Shown here one piece after another: positions 37,894-48,006 of a DNA stretch of 64,000 nucleotides. The notes beneath the pieces are model-generated. The model saw nothing but the letters and a program-made list of their open reading frames with translations. It ran no database searches and was not told where the DNA came from. The translations under genes were made by a program, and so were the position numbers. The DNA comes from Neomegalonema sp. (lineage in GTDB: Bacteria > Pseudomonadota > Alphaproteobacteria > Rhodobacterales > Rhodobacteraceae). The first letter of the stretch is position 1; the number at the start of each line of letters is the position of its first letter. The stretch is from NCBI RefSeq assembly GCF_028688855.1, contig NZ_JAQTXI010000014.1:39972-103971 (forward strand), written 5' to 3'.

Positions 37894-38696
37894 GCCTGGT
37901 TTCTCCGCCTGCGCCTCTGCTGCGCTTCGACCGGGTTTCGAAGGATTACGGCGCCGGAAGCCCGGCGCTTGCAGAAATCTCGCTGGAGATCGCGGCGGAG
38001 GAGTTCGTGGTCTTTCTGGGGCCTTCGGGCTGCGGCAAGACCACCTTGCTGTCTCTGGCGGCGGGGCTGATCGCGCCGAGTTCGGGGCGCGTGGAGCTGG
38101 GCGGCGCGCCGCCGGTTCCCGGACGTCGTACGGCGATGGCCTTCCAGTCCTTCCGGCTGCTGGCCTGGAAGACGGCCCGCGAGAACATCGCCTTCGCCTT
38201 GCCGCATCTGCCCTCCGCCGAGCGTCGGGCCCGGGCGGACCATTATCTGGAGCTCGTCGGCCTGACGCGCGCGGCGGAGTCCTATCCGCGCGCCTTGTCG
38301 GGGGGCATGAAGCAGCGCCTGGCTCTGGCGCGGGCTCTGGCGGCGGAGCCGGAGGTCCTGCTGATGGACGAGCCCTTCGCCAGCCTCGACGCCCAGGCGC
38401 GCGAGCTGATGCAGCATGAATTGCTGCGCCTGACGGGGCGGCGTCCGGCGACGGTGCTGTTCGTCACCCACAGCGTGGACGAGGCGCTCCTTCTGGCCGA
38501 CCGGATCGTCCTTCTGTCTCCGCATCCGGGGCGGGTGGTCGAGGAGATCCGGCTTCCCTTCGCCTCTCCGGGCCGGGGGCGGGATCCGCGCGCCCATCCC
38601 GAATACGCCGCTTTGCGGGCGCATCTCTGGGAGCGGCTGCGCGAGATGGTGCTGAAGGATCCGCAATCGGATTTCTACGGGCGGAGCGAGACATGA
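37890..38696 (+). CDS. ABC transporter ATP-binding protein (SsuB/TauB type)
   Basis: A 268-aa ATPase. Walker [13 protein letters not shown] near residue 46, Q-loop AFQSFRLLAWKTARENIAFAL, signature LSGGMKQRLALARAL, Walker B LLMDEPFASLD and H-loop FVTHSVDEALLLAD. The variant signature GGMKQR and the C-terminus with LREMVLKDPQSDF are normal for nitrate/sulfonate importers. The start is coupled to the binding-protein stop. It is the last gene before the urease control region. Confidence 0.9.
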   Translation: MSLVSPPAPLLRFDRVSKDYGAGSPALAEISLEIAAEEFVVFLGPSGCGKTTLLSLAAGLIAPSSGRVELGGAPPVPGRRTAMAFQSFRLLAWKTARENIAFALPHLPSAERRARADHYLELVGLTRAAESYPRALSGGMKQRLALARALAAEPEVLLMDEPFASLDAQARELMQHELLRLTGRRPATVLFVTHSVDEALLLADRIVLLSPHPGRVVEEIRLPFASPGRGRDPRAHPEYAALRAHLWERLREMVLKDPQSDFYGRSET

Positions 38697-38718
38697 GCCG
38701 CAGCGGAGGATTTTCCGC

Positions 38719-38779
38719 GATGCGGCGAAATTTTGCGCATCTGTGAGGTGTTTGCTGAAAAAAGCGCCATCATCTGGCG
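38719..38779 (+). promoter_or_regulatory. two dyads upstream of the sigma54 promoter, candidate activator sites
   Basis: GATGCG-N11-CGCATC at 38719-38741 and CGCCA-N5-TGGCG at 38765-38779. Their centres lie about 120 and 160 bp before the expected start of transcription, the usual enhancer distance for NtrC-type activators. They are not textbook NtrC boxes (TGCAC..GTGCA), so assignment to NtrC is inference. Confidence 0.4.
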
Positions 38780-38866
38780 AAAACCTGACCTCTCCTTTCG
38801 GGGGATTTTTCGCGCCTGAAGAGGCAAACCCATGATCCTGATCGGATAAATCTCGCCATCGCCTTA

Positions 38867-38882
38867 TGGCATATGATTTGCT
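38867..38882 (+). promoter_or_regulatory. sigma54 (-24/-12) promoter of the urease operon
   Basis: The sequence is TGGCATATGATTTGCT: GG at -24 and GC at -12 with the obligatory spacing, matching TGGCAy-N5-TTGCw at every key base. It lies 60 bp before ureD and past the ABC operon. A sigma54 promoter fits nitrogen-limited expression of urease. Confidence 0.72.
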
Positions 38883-38918
38883 GGATCCTCCCGGGATTAA
38901 CCCTTCGGAGGATCCCGC

Positions 38919-38945
38919 ATGCGCTGCTCGCCGAGCCCTCCATGA
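38919..38945 (+). CDS. 8-aa leader ORF coupled to ureD
   Basis: A strong SD GGAGGA (38907-38912) sits 6 nt ahead of an ATG at 38919 that reads MRCSPSPP and stops at TGA 38943-38945, overlapping the ureD ATG (ATGA at 38942-38945). UreD itself has no SD of its own, so this mini-ORF probably delivers ribosomes by coupling. Confidence 0.5.
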   Translation: MRCSPSPP

Positions 38946-39793
38946 TCATCGCCCATCCCGAGGCTCCGGCGCGTCCTGCGCCCGGGAGGCCCGCGCCGCA
39001 AAGAGCCGAGGGCGTCCTGCGGCTGGCCCTGAAGCAGGAGGCCGGGCGCACACGGCCCGACCGCATCTATCAGGAGGGCTGCGCGAAGGTCCGGCTGGTG
39101 AAGGGCCCCCTCGGCGCGACCGAGGCGGAGCCGATCCTGATCAATTCCTCGGGGGGGCTGACGGGCGGCGACCGCTTCTCCGTCGAGATCGAACTCGGCC
39201 CCGGCGCCGAGGCCATGGCGAGCACCCAGGCTTGCGAACGCATCTATCGGGCCTCTGGGGGCGAGGTGGAGATCCGCAACCGCCTGAGGCTCGGGCCTGG
39301 GGCGCGTCTGGACTGGCTGCCTCAGGAGACGATCCTCTTCGACGGCGCGGCGCTCTCGCGCAGCCTTGAGGCGGATCTTGCGCCGGATTCGGAATTCCTC
39401 GCGGTGGAGGCGATCCTCTTCGGGCGCAAGGCCATGGGCGAGACCCTGACCCACGCGACCTTGCGCGACCGCTGGCGGATCCGTCAGGGCGGGCGGCTGC
39501 TTCACGCCGAGGATCTGCGGCTCGAAGGCCCCGTCTCGGAGATCCTCGCGCGCGCCTCGACGCTGAGGGGCGGGGCGGCTCTGGCGACCCTCCTTCATGT
39601 GGGGCGGCGGGCGGAGAGCCTGCTGGAGCCCTTGCGCGAGATCCTCGGCGCTCAGGGCGGCGCGAGCTTCTGGCGCGGGCGGCTTCTGGCGCGGCTGACG
39701 GCCCCGGACGGCCTCTCCCTGCGGCGGCGTCTGGAGCCCGCCCTGACTCTCCTGCGGGGCGGACGGCCCCTGTCGCGACTCTGGCGGATGTGA
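38942..39793 (+). CDS. ureD: urease accessory protein UreD
   Basis: A 283-aa urease chaperone that scaffolds UreF and UreG on apo-urease during nickel insertion. VRLVKGPLGATEAEPILINSSGGLTGGDRFSVEIELG and STQACERIYRASGGEVEI carry the family's conserved core, and DWLPQETILFDGAALSRS follows. The ATG at 38942 was chosen because it is coupled to the 8-aa leader ORF. An upstream in-frame ATG at 38873 lies inside the sigma54 promoter and cannot be used from that start. Confidence 0.92.
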   Translation: MIIAHPEAPARPAPGRPAPQRAEGVLRLALKQEAGRTRPDRIYQEGCAKVRLVKGPLGATEAEPILINSSGGLTGGDRFSVEIELGPGAEAMASTQACERIYRASGGEVEIRNRLRLGPGARLDWLPQETILFDGAALSRSLEADLAPDSEFLAVEAILFGRKAMGETLTHATLRDRWRIRQGGRLLHAEDLRLEGPVSEILARASTLRGGAALATLLHVGRRAESLLEPLREILGAQGGASFWRGRLLARLTAPDGLSLRRRLEPALTLLRGGRPLSRLWRM

Positions 39794-39796
39794 CTC

Positions 39797-40099
39797 ATGA
39801 ACCTGACTCCCCGTGAAAAGGACAAGCTCCTGATCTCCATGGCGGCGATGGTCGCCCGGCGCCGTCTGGAGCGCGGCGTGAAGCTGAACCATCCGGAATC
39901 CGTAGCGCTGATCGTGGATTACGTCGTGGAGGGCGCGCGCGACGGGCGCTCGGTGGCGGATCTCATGGAGGCGGGCGCGCATGTGATCTCGCGCGGACAG
40001 GTCATGGAGGGCGTGCCCGAGATGATCCCGGACGTTCAGGTCGAGGCCACTTTCCCCGACGGCGTGAAGCTCGTCACCATCCACGAACCCATCCGCTGA
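39797..40099 (+). CDS. ureA: urease gamma subunit
   Basis: The 100-aa gamma subunit of the three-subunit bacterial urease. [39 protein letters not shown] and [21 protein letters not shown] are family hallmarks. It is 3 bp after ureD and 13 bp before ureJ. Confidence 0.97.
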   Translation: MNLTPREKDKLLISMAAMVARRRLERGVKLNHPESVALIVDYVVEGARDGRSVADLMEAGAHVISRGQVMEGVPEMIPDVQVEATFPDGVKLVTIHEPIR

Positions 40100-40112
40100 A
40101 AGGGAACTCCTC

Positions 40113-40703
40113 ATGAAGCGTCTCCTTCTCCTGAGCCTCGCGCTCCTGCCGATGGCCCCGCTTCCGGCGGCGGCGCATCTGAACCCCGCCGAACATGGCT
40201 CCTTCGCGGCCGGCTTCTCGCATCCCTTCTTCGGGCTGGACCATATCTTCGCCATGGTGGCGGTGGGGCTCTGGGCGGCGCTGCTCGGAGGACGCGCGCT
40301 CGGGGCGGTTCCGGCGGCTTTCGTCGGGGCGATGCTGGTCGGATTCGCGGCGGCTCTGGGCGGGATGCCTCTGCCCTTCGTCGAGCCCGCCATTCTCGCC
40401 TCGGTGGTCGCCGTCGGACTTCTGGCGCTCATGGCGGTCCGGGCGCCGGTTCCGGTCGCGGCCCTGATCGTCGGGGCCTTCGCGCTCTTCCACGGCCACG
40501 CCCATGGCGGCGAGCTCGGCGAGGCGGGCGCCGCGAGCTTCGCGCTCGGCTTCGCTCTGGCGACGGCGCTTCTGCATGGCGCGGGGGTCGCTTTCGGTCT
40601 GGGCTTCGCGCGCTTCCTCGGTTCGGAGTTCGGGCGCGGCGCGATCCGGGCGGCGGGCGGTCTGACGGCCCTCGCGGGACTCTGGCTGGCTGTGGGAGGC
40701 TGA
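40113..40703 (+). CDS. ureJ: HupE/UreJ family membrane protein
   Basis: A 196-aa HupE/UreJ protein, proposed in the family to bring nickel into the cell for metalloenzyme assembly. A signal-like N-terminus (to [11 protein letters not shown]) is followed by [24 protein letters not shown], the His-containing metal motif, and about six helices with [14 protein letters not shown] near residue 130. Its place between ureA and ureB is the usual one for urease clusters that carry it. It ends 1 bp before ureB. Confidence 0.92.
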   Translation: MKRLLLLSLALLPMAPLPAAAHLNPAEHGSFAAGFSHPFFGLDHIFAMVAVGLWAALLGGRALGAVPAAFVGAMLVGFAAALGGMPLPFVEPAILASVVAVGLLALMAVRAPVPVAALIVGAFALFHGHAHGGELGEAGAASFALGFALATALLHGAGVAFGLGFARFLGSEFGRGAIRAAGGLTALAGLWLAVGG

Positions 40704-40704
40704 G

Positions 40705-41010
40705 ATGATCCCCGGAGAAATCCTCCCTGCGGAAGGCGAGATCCTGCTCAATGCGGGCGCCGAGGCGATCACGCTGGTGGTGGCCAATCGCGGCGACCGC
40801 CCGGTTCAGGTCGGCTCGCATTACCACTTCTTCGAGGTCAACGAGGCCCTCGACTTCGACCGCGCGGCGGCTCGAGGGATGCGCCTCGACATCCCCGCCG
40901 GAACGGCGCTGCGCTTCGAGCCGGGTCAGGAGCGCGAGGCGCGGCTGATCCCCTTCGGCGGGGCGCGCGAAGTCTGGGGCTTTCAGCAGAAGATCATGGG
41001 GAGGCTCTGA
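40705..41010 (+). CDS. ureB: urease beta subunit
   Basis: The 101-aa beta subunit. [53 protein letters not shown] and [20 protein letters not shown] are conserved. It lies 1 bp after ureJ and 3 bp before ureC. Confidence 0.97.
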   Translation: MIPGEILPAEGEILLNAGAEAITLVVANRGDRPVQVGSHYHFFEVNEALDFDRAAARGMRLDIPAGTALRFEPGQEREARLIPFGGAREVWGFQQKIMGRL

Positions 41011-41013
41011 ATC

Positions 41014-42726
<1,713 letters not shown>

Positions 42727-42739
42727 AAGGCCCCGCCCG

Positions 42740-43225
42740 ATGAGCCTCGCGCCCTTGATCGCTCCGCCGCCGCGCGCCGTCGCGCATCTGCCTGCGCCGC
42801 GCGGCCCCGTCTCGGAGAACCTCCTCGGCGAGGCCCTGCTGAGCCATGAGGAGCGCCATGTGCGGCGGCGGCTTCTGCGCCTGACCGACGGCTCGGAGAT
42901 CCTCGTGGATCTCCCCGAGCCCGCGCGTCTGGAGGAGGGCGACCGGCTGGCGCTCGAGGACGGGCGTCGGGTGCGGATTCGGGCGGCCTCCGAGATGCTC
43001 TACGCCGTGACGGCGGGCTCCAGCCCCAAGGCCGCGCCCTTGATCGAACTGGCCTGGCATCTGGGCAACCGCCATTTCGCGGCGCAGATCGAACGGACGC
43101 GGCTGCTCATTCCGCGCGATCCGGTGATCAGGGCCATGCTGGAGGGTCTGGGCGCGCGGGTTGCTCCGGCGGTCGAGCCCTTCCGCCCGGTGCGCGGCGC
43201 CTATCATGGCCATGCGCATGGATGA
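42740..43225 (+). CDS. ureE: urease accessory protein UreE (nickel chaperone)
   Basis: A 161-aa nickel metallochaperone. The N-terminal domain (about 1-75) with RRRLLRLTDGSEILVDLPEPARLEEGD precedes the metal-binding C-terminal domain with ELAWHLGNRHFAAQI. The C-terminal His tail is short (YHGHAHG), not the long poly-His of Klebsiella-type UreE, so nickel storage capacity should be small. ureF starts inside its last codons. Confidence 0.93.
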   Translation: MSLAPLIAPPPRAVAHLPAPRGPVSENLLGEALLSHEERHVRRRLLRLTDGSEILVDLPEPARLEEGDRLALEDGRRVRIRAASEMLYAVTAGSSPKAAPLIELAWHLGNRHFAAQIERTRLLIPRDPVIRAMLEGLGARVAPAVEPFRPVRGAYHGHAHG

Positions 43226-43922
43226 TCTCGGCGCCGGAGGGGGGGGCTGCCTCGGGCGGGAGAAGGTCGGCGGCGTGGAGCTTCTGCGCCTGCTGACCTG
43301 GCTTTCGCCGAGCTTCCCCATCGGGGCCTTCGCCTATAGCCACGGTCTGGAGCAGGCGATTCACGAAGGCCTGATCCATGACCGCGAGTCCCTGCGGCTC
43401 TGGCTGGAGGATCTGGTGTCCTTGGGTTCGGGCTGGAACGACGCGGTTCTTCTGGCCGAGGCCTGGCGCGCCGCCCGCGCGCAGGACTCCGCCGCCCTGC
43501 GCGCTCTGGCTGAATTGGCCGAGGCTCTGGCGGGCGGCCGCGAGCGCCATATGGAGACCATGCTCCAGGGCGAAGCCTTCCTGCGCGCCGCCGCGCCCTG
43601 GACGGGCGTCGCGGAGCCTGCGCCTCTGGCCAGTCCTCTGGCGGTGGGCGAGACGGCGGCTCGGGCGGGGCTGCCTCTGGAAGCGGTTCTGCTGGCTTGT
43701 CTGCACGCCTTCGCGGCCAATCTGCTGCAAGGCGCGGTGCGGCTGGTTCCGCTCGGACAGAGCGACGCCCTGGCGATCCTCTCCGCCCTTGAGGCCCCCT
43801 TGCTGGCGGCCTCGGCGCGCGCCGCCTGCTCCACGCTCGAAGACCTCGGCTCCTCGACCTTCCTGTCCGATCTCATGACCCTGCGCCATGAGGCGCTCCA
43901 TTCACGGGTGTTCCGCTCATGA
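43206..43922 (+). CDS. ureF: urease accessory protein UreF
   Basis: A UreF of about 238 aa; with UreD and UreG it gates nickel and CO2 delivery to urease. [27 protein letters not shown] and the C-terminal [18 protein letters not shown] are diagnostic. The start is uncertain: ATGs at 43206, 43212 and 43218 overlap the ureE end, while the only good SD-like run (GGAGGGGGG, 43237 on) lies after them, so GTG 43275 is possible. The N-terminal Gly-rich extension would be lost with that start. It ends in ATGA overlap with ureG. Confidence 0.9.
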   Translation: MAMRMDDLGAGGGGCLGREKVGGVELLRLLTWLSPSFPIGAFAYSHGLEQAIHEGLIHDRESLRLWLEDLVSLGSGWNDAVLLAEAWRAARAQDSAALRALAELAEALAGGRERHMETMLQGEAFLRAAAPWTGVAEPAPLASPLAVGETAARAGLPLEAVLLACLHAFAANLLQGAVRLVPLGQSDALAILSALEAPLLAASARAACSTLEDLGSSTFLSDLMTLRHEALHSRVFRS

Positions 43923-44557
43923 CTTCCTTTCACGGCCCTTTGCGCGTCGGAATCGGCGGCCCGGTCGGCGCCGGCAAGACCACCCTCACGGAGATGCTCT
44001 GCAAGGCCATGCGCGACGACTACTCCCTTGCGGTGGTGACCAACGACATCTTCACCAAGGAAGACGCCCTGATCCTCAACCGCCTTCAGGCCCTGCCCGA
44101 GGAGCGCATCCTCGGCGTGGAGACCGGCGGCTGCCCTCATACGGCCATCCGCGAGGATGCTTCGATCAATCTCGCGGCCATCGCCGAGATGCGCCGCCGC
44201 TTTCCGGATCTGGACGTGGTCTTCGTCGAATCCGGGGGCGACAACCTCGCGGCGACCTTCTCTCCGGATCTGGCGGATCTGACGCTCTACGTCATCGACG
44301 TGGCGGGGGGCGAGAAGATCCCGCGCAAGGGCGGTCCGGGGATCACGCGGTCGGATTTGCTGATTGTCAACAAGACGGATCTGGCGCCCTATGTGGGGGC
44401 GGATCTCGACGTGATGCGCCGGGACGCTGCGGCTCAGCGGGGGGATCGGCCTTTCGTCTTCACCGACCTGCGCCGCCGGATCGGCCTCGGCGAGATCGTC
44501 GCCTTTCTGGAGCGCGCCGGAGGCCTGCGCCGCCGCGCCGCCGAGGCTTCGGCCTGA
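43919..44557 (+). CDS. ureG: urease accessory GTPase UreG
   Basis: A 212-aa SIMIBI-class GTPase whose hydrolysis drives nickel insertion. P-loop [15 protein letters not shown] near residues 13-27, the metal-binding [18 protein letters not shown] (Cys-Pro-His), [20 protein letters not shown] and the base motif [20 protein letters not shown]. It lacks an N-terminal His stretch. It is the last gene of the urease operon; a 7-bp GC hairpin (44562-44568 with 44577-44583) follows without a T run. Confidence 0.97.
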   Translation: MTSFHGPLRVGIGGPVGAGKTTLTEMLCKAMRDDYSLAVVTNDIFTKEDALILNRLQALPEERILGVETGGCPHTAIREDASINLAAIAEMRRRFPDLDVVFVESGGDNLAATFSPDLADLTLYVIDVAGGEKIPRKGGPGITRSDLLIVNKTDLAPYVGADLDVMRRDAAAQRGDRPFVFTDLRRRIGLGEIVAFLERAGGLRRRAAEASA

Positions 44558-44656
44558 ACTCTCCCGGGCGGCCTTCGCCCCGCCCGCCCCGACCCGCCTG
44601 AAAAAGGAGTCCCTGCACGAACCGTCCGCCTCATCCCTGAATTCAGGAGCGCGCCC

Positions 44657-46066
44657 ATGCCCTCGAGTCCGTCCTCCGCCGTCCACCCCGTGGATGAACG
44701 TCTTCCCCTCGCGAGGCTCGCGCCTCTGGCCTTGCAGCATGTTCTGGTGATGTATGCGGGCGCGGTGGCCGTGCCCCTGATCGTGGGGCGAGCGCTGAAT
44801 CTGCCGCCCGAGGATGTGGCCTTCCTCATCAGCGCCGATCTCTTCGCCTGCGGAGTCGCGACGCTGATCCAGAGCTGGGGGATTCCCGGCGTCGGCGTCC
44901 GGCTTCCGGTGATGATGGGCGTGACCTTCGCGGCGCTCGGGCCGATGCTCTCGATGGCGACGGCGCCGGAGGTGGGGATTCTCGGGATCTTCGGCTCGGT
45001 GATCGCGGCGGGGATCTTCGGGACTCTGGTCGCGCCTTTCGTTTCGCGGCTCCTGCCGCTTTTCCCGCCGGTGGTGACGGGCACGATCATCCTGGTGATC
45101 GGAATTTCCCTGATGCGGGTGGGCGTGAACTGGGCGGGCGGCGGCCAGCCGAGCTTTCCGCGCATGGTCGACGGCGTGAGCGTGCATTTCCCGAACCCGA
45201 ATTACGGTCAGGTTTCGGGCCTCGCCATCGCGGGCTTCGTGCTGCTGACGATCCTCGCCCTGCTGAAATGGACGCAGGGCTTCGTCCGGAACGTGGCGGT
45301 GCTGCTGGGGATCGTGGCGGGTTGTCTGCTGGCGGCGGCCATGGGGATCATGCATGTCGACAAGGTGGCCGAGGCTCCATGGTTCGGTCTGGTGCTGCCC
45401 TTCCACTTCGGAACGCCGCAATTTCATCTCGTGCCCATCGTGACGATGTGCGTGGTGATGATCGTGGTGATGATCGAGTCCCTGGGGATGTTCCTCGCCA
45501 TCGGCGAGATCACGGAGCGCAAGCTCTCCCGCGACGACCTGACCAGGGGCTTGCGCGCCGACGGCGTGGGCACTCTGATCGGGGGGATCTTCAACACCTT
45601 CCCCTACACCTCCTTTTCGCAGAACGTCGGGCTTGTGGGCGTGACGGGGGTGCGTTCGCGCTGGGTGACGGTGGCGGGCGGCGTGATCCTTCTGGCTCTG
45701 GGGCTTCTGCCGAAGATGGCGGCTCTGGCGGAATCGGTGCCGCAGGTGGTGCTGGGCGGGGCGGGGATCGTGATGTTCGGCATGGTGGCGGCGACGGGCA
45801 TCCGCATTCTCTCCGGCGTGGATTTCCGGACCAACGCCAACAATCTCTTCATCGTGGCGATTGCGGTGGGCTTCGGCATGATTCCTCTGGTGGCGCCGAG
45901 TCTCTTCAGGAACCTGCCTCATGACTTGCACCCTTTGCTGGAGTCTGGAATCCTGCTGGCGGCCATCGTGGCGGTCTTGCTGAACGTCTTCTTCAACGGC
46001 GTCCGGAGCGCCGAGACGGCGCGCTCCGAAGCCGCTTCTGCGGCGGCTGCGGCCGAACACGTCTGA
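44657..46066 (+). CDS. NCS2 purine permease (urate/xanthine)
   Basis: A 469-aa inner-membrane nucleobase:cation symporter-2 with about 14 hydrophobic segments. The NCS2 signature QNVGLVGVTGVRSR and the helix-8 MIESLGMFLAIGE (transport Glu) are intact. LALQHVLVMYAGAVAVPLIVG is the usual opening. The gene directly behind it encodes uricase, so urate or xanthine is the most likely cargo. The ATG at 44657 is 25 bp before the next gene's operon partners. Confidence 0.9.
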   Translation: MPSSPSSAVHPVDERLPLARLAPLALQHVLVMYAGAVAVPLIVGRALNLPPEDVAFLISADLFACGVATLIQSWGIPGVGVRLPVMMGVTFAALGPMLSMATAPEVGILGIFGSVIAAGIFGTLVAPFVSRLLPLFPPVVTGTIILVIGISLMRVGVNWAGGGQPSFPRMVDGVSVHFPNPNYGQVSGLAIAGFVLLTILALLKWTQGFVRNVAVLLGIVAGCLLAAAMGIMHVDKVAEAPWFGLVLPFHFGTPQFHLVPIVTMCVVMIVVMIESLGMFLAIGEITERKLSRDDLTRGLRADGVGTLIGGIFNTFPYTSFSQNVGLVGVTGVRSRWVTVAGGVILLALGLLPKMAALAESVPQVVLGGAGIVMFGMVAATGIRILSGVDFRTNANNLFIVAIAVGFGMIPLVAPSLFRNLPHDLHPLLESGILLAAIVAVLLNVFFNGVRSAETARSEAASAAAAAEHV

Positions 46067-46091
46067 GCAATCCGGAGGGGGAGAGCGGAAC

Positions 46092-46931
46092 ATGCCTTTG
46101 ATCAGCAACGTCTACGGCAAGGGGCGCGTGCGCGTGCTGCGTCTGTTCAAGGACGGCGAGCGGCAGGAAGTGCGCGAACTCACGGTTCAGCCCATGCTGA
46201 CCGGCGATTTCTCCGCCGCCTTCACCGACGCCGACAATTCGAAGGTGGTCTCGACGGACACCGTCAAGAACGTGGTCAACATCGTGGCGCGCGAGTCGCT
46301 GAATCTCGGCAACGAGGAATTCGCCCTCGCGGTGGCGCGGCGCTTCCTCGACAGATATCCGCAGGTCGAGACCGCGACCGTCACGGCCCATGAGACGAAA
46401 TGGCGGCGTCATGAGGTCGGCGGGAAGCCGCATCTGCACAGCTTCACGCTGGACGGCAACGGACGCCCCTTCGTCGAGGCCCGGATGGCCCGCGACGGAT
46501 CTTCCTCCGTGACCTCCGGCGTGAGCGACTACATGTTCATGAAGTCCACGGAATCGGGCTGGTCGGGCTATACGAAGGATCCCTACACCACCATCAGGGA
46601 GACCGACGACCGCATCTGCGCCACCTCCATGGAGGCCCGCTGGACCTGGCGCAAGGCGCCCGCCAGCTACGAGGCGGCCAACGCCAGGATCCTCGAAACC
46701 ATGCTGGAGGTCTTCGCGACCACCTATAGCGCCAGCGTTCAGGACAGCCTCTATCGCATGGGAGAGGCGGCCCTTGCGGCGGTCCCCGAGCTCGAGCAGG
46801 TTTCGGCGGCCTGCCCGAACAAGCATTATCTGCTGGTGAATCTGGCGCCTTTCGGCCTGGACAATCCGAACGCCGTCTTCACGCCCACCGACGAGCCGCA
46901 TGGTCAGATCGAATGCGTCGTCGGACGCTGA
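46092..46931 (+). CDS. cofactor-independent urate oxidase (uricase)
   Basis: A 279-aa uricase that oxidises urate to 5-hydroxyisourate with O2 and no cofactor. [19 protein letters not shown] carries the catalytic Lys, [19 protein letters not shown] the catalytic Thr, and LHSFTLDGN the His of the relay. [27 protein letters not shown] and [29 protein letters not shown] complete the two T-fold domains. It lies between the permease and the enzyme for the next two steps. Confidence 0.96.
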   Translation: MPLISNVYGKGRVRVLRLFKDGERQEVRELTVQPMLTGDFSAAFTDADNSKVVSTDTVKNVVNIVARESLNLGNEEFALAVARRFLDRYPQVETATVTAHETKWRRHEVGGKPHLHSFTLDGNGRPFVEARMARDGSSSVTSGVSDYMFMKSTESGWSGYTKDPYTTIRETDDRICATSMEARWTWRKAPASYEAANARILETMLEVFATTYSASVQDSLYRMGEAALAAVPELEQVSAACPNKHYLLVNLAPFGLDNPNAVFTPTDEPHGQIECVVGR

Positions 46932-46944
46932 GGAGAAGAGCCCC

Positions 46945-47835
46945 ATGACCGCCGCGCCCGTTTCTCTGGAGAGGCTGAATCAGGCCTCCCTTGCGGAATT
47001 CGTCTCGCTTCTCGGAGCGATCTTCGAACACGCGCCCTGGGCCGCCGAGGCCGCCGCCGCGCAAAGGCCTTTCGCGACGGTGGCGGATCTTCATGGGGCC
47101 ATGCTGGCCGCCGTGGAGGCCCGCCCCCAGGCCGAGCGGATCGCCTTTCTGCGGGGACATCCGGATCTGGCGGGCAAGGCGGCGCGGGCGGGCGAGATGG
47201 CGCCCGCCTCCGTCTCCGAGCAGGCGGGCCTGGGCCTGGACCGGCTTTCGGATGCGGAATACGACCGCTTCCAGAGCCTGAACGCCGCCTACGCCGGGAA
47301 ATTCGGCTTTCCCTTCATCGTCTGCGTCCGGCGCCAGACCCGCGACGCCATTCTGGATTCCTACGCGCCCCGCCTCGCCAACGACGTCGAGACCGAACTT
47401 TCCCGCGCCATGGCGGAGATCGGCCATATCACGCGCCTGCGGCTGGTCGAGGCGGTGGAGGGTCCGGGCGCGCCGAGGACCGCCGGACGTCTCTCGACCC
47501 ATGTGCTGGATTCGGCTCATGGATCTCCGGCGGCGGGGGTGCGGATCGAGCTCTTCGAGCGCGGCGCCAGCGCGGCGGCGAAGCTTCTGGAGGTGGTCAC
47601 CAACGCCGACGGCCGCACCGACGCGCCCCTGATCTCGGGGCGTCCGCTACGGGCGGGGCGCTACGAGCTGGTTTTCCATGTGGGGGATTATTTCCGCGCC
47701 AGGGGGCTCGCCTTGCCGGAGTTTCCCTTCATGGACGTGGTGCCGATCCGCTTCGGGATCAGCGAGCCCGAAGGGCATTATCACGTGCCCCTCGTGGCCA
47801 CGCCCTGGAGTTCGGCGACCTATCGCGGCAGCTGA
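46945..47835 (+). CDS. OHCU decarboxylase fused to 5-hydroxyisourate hydrolase
   Basis: A 296-aa bifunctional enzyme. Residues 1-170 are 2-oxo-4-hydroxy-4-carboxy-5-ureidoimidazoline decarboxylase, with FEHAPW, GHPDLAG (catalytic His72) and [11 protein letters not shown]. Residues 181-296 are transthyretin-related hydroxyisourate hydrolase, with [11 protein letters not shown] (His186), the central substrate loop and the terminal YRGS signature. Together they take the uricase product to S-allantoin. The fusion order matches plant allantoin synthase. SD GAGGAGAAG precedes the ATG. No allantoinase gene is in the window. Confidence 0.95.
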   Translation: MTAAPVSLERLNQASLAEFVSLLGAIFEHAPWAAEAAAAQRPFATVADLHGAMLAAVEARPQAERIAFLRGHPDLAGKAARAGEMAPASVSEQAGLGLDRLSDAEYDRFQSLNAAYAGKFGFPFIVCVRRQTRDAILDSYAPRLANDVETELSRAMAEIGHITRLRLVEAVEGPGAPRTAGRLSTHVLDSAHGSPAAGVRIELFERGASAAAKLLEVVTNADGRTDAPLISGRPLRAGRYELVFHVGDYFRARGLALPEFPFMDVVPIRFGISEPEGHYHVPLVATPWSSATYRGS

Positions 47836-48006
47836 CCGCGCCCTTGCGTCTTTCGTCCTTCGCGATTCCTTCAACCTCTCCCGCTAGGCATGTGGTCTCT
47901 CTCCGGATTCCGCGCGCCTTCAGGACGGGCGCGAGGGATCGCGCCTGATCTCCCGCCGGAGGCCGGGCGTCTGTCGGGGCGGCGGTTTCTGCGAAGGTGT
48001 GTCATC

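Noticed and set aside
38873..38941. Upstream start for ureD at 38873
   Set aside because: It lies inside the -24/-12 promoter, so it would not be on the transcript from that promoter.
44558..44600. Terminator after ureG
   Set aside because: A 7-bp GC stem is present but no T run follows, so transcription may continue into the permease gene.
47890..48006. N-terminal extension of manC starting at 47890
   Set aside because: It adds 39 Arg/Gly-rich residues before the conserved PVVLAGGQGTRLWP; ATG 48007 has a better SD.
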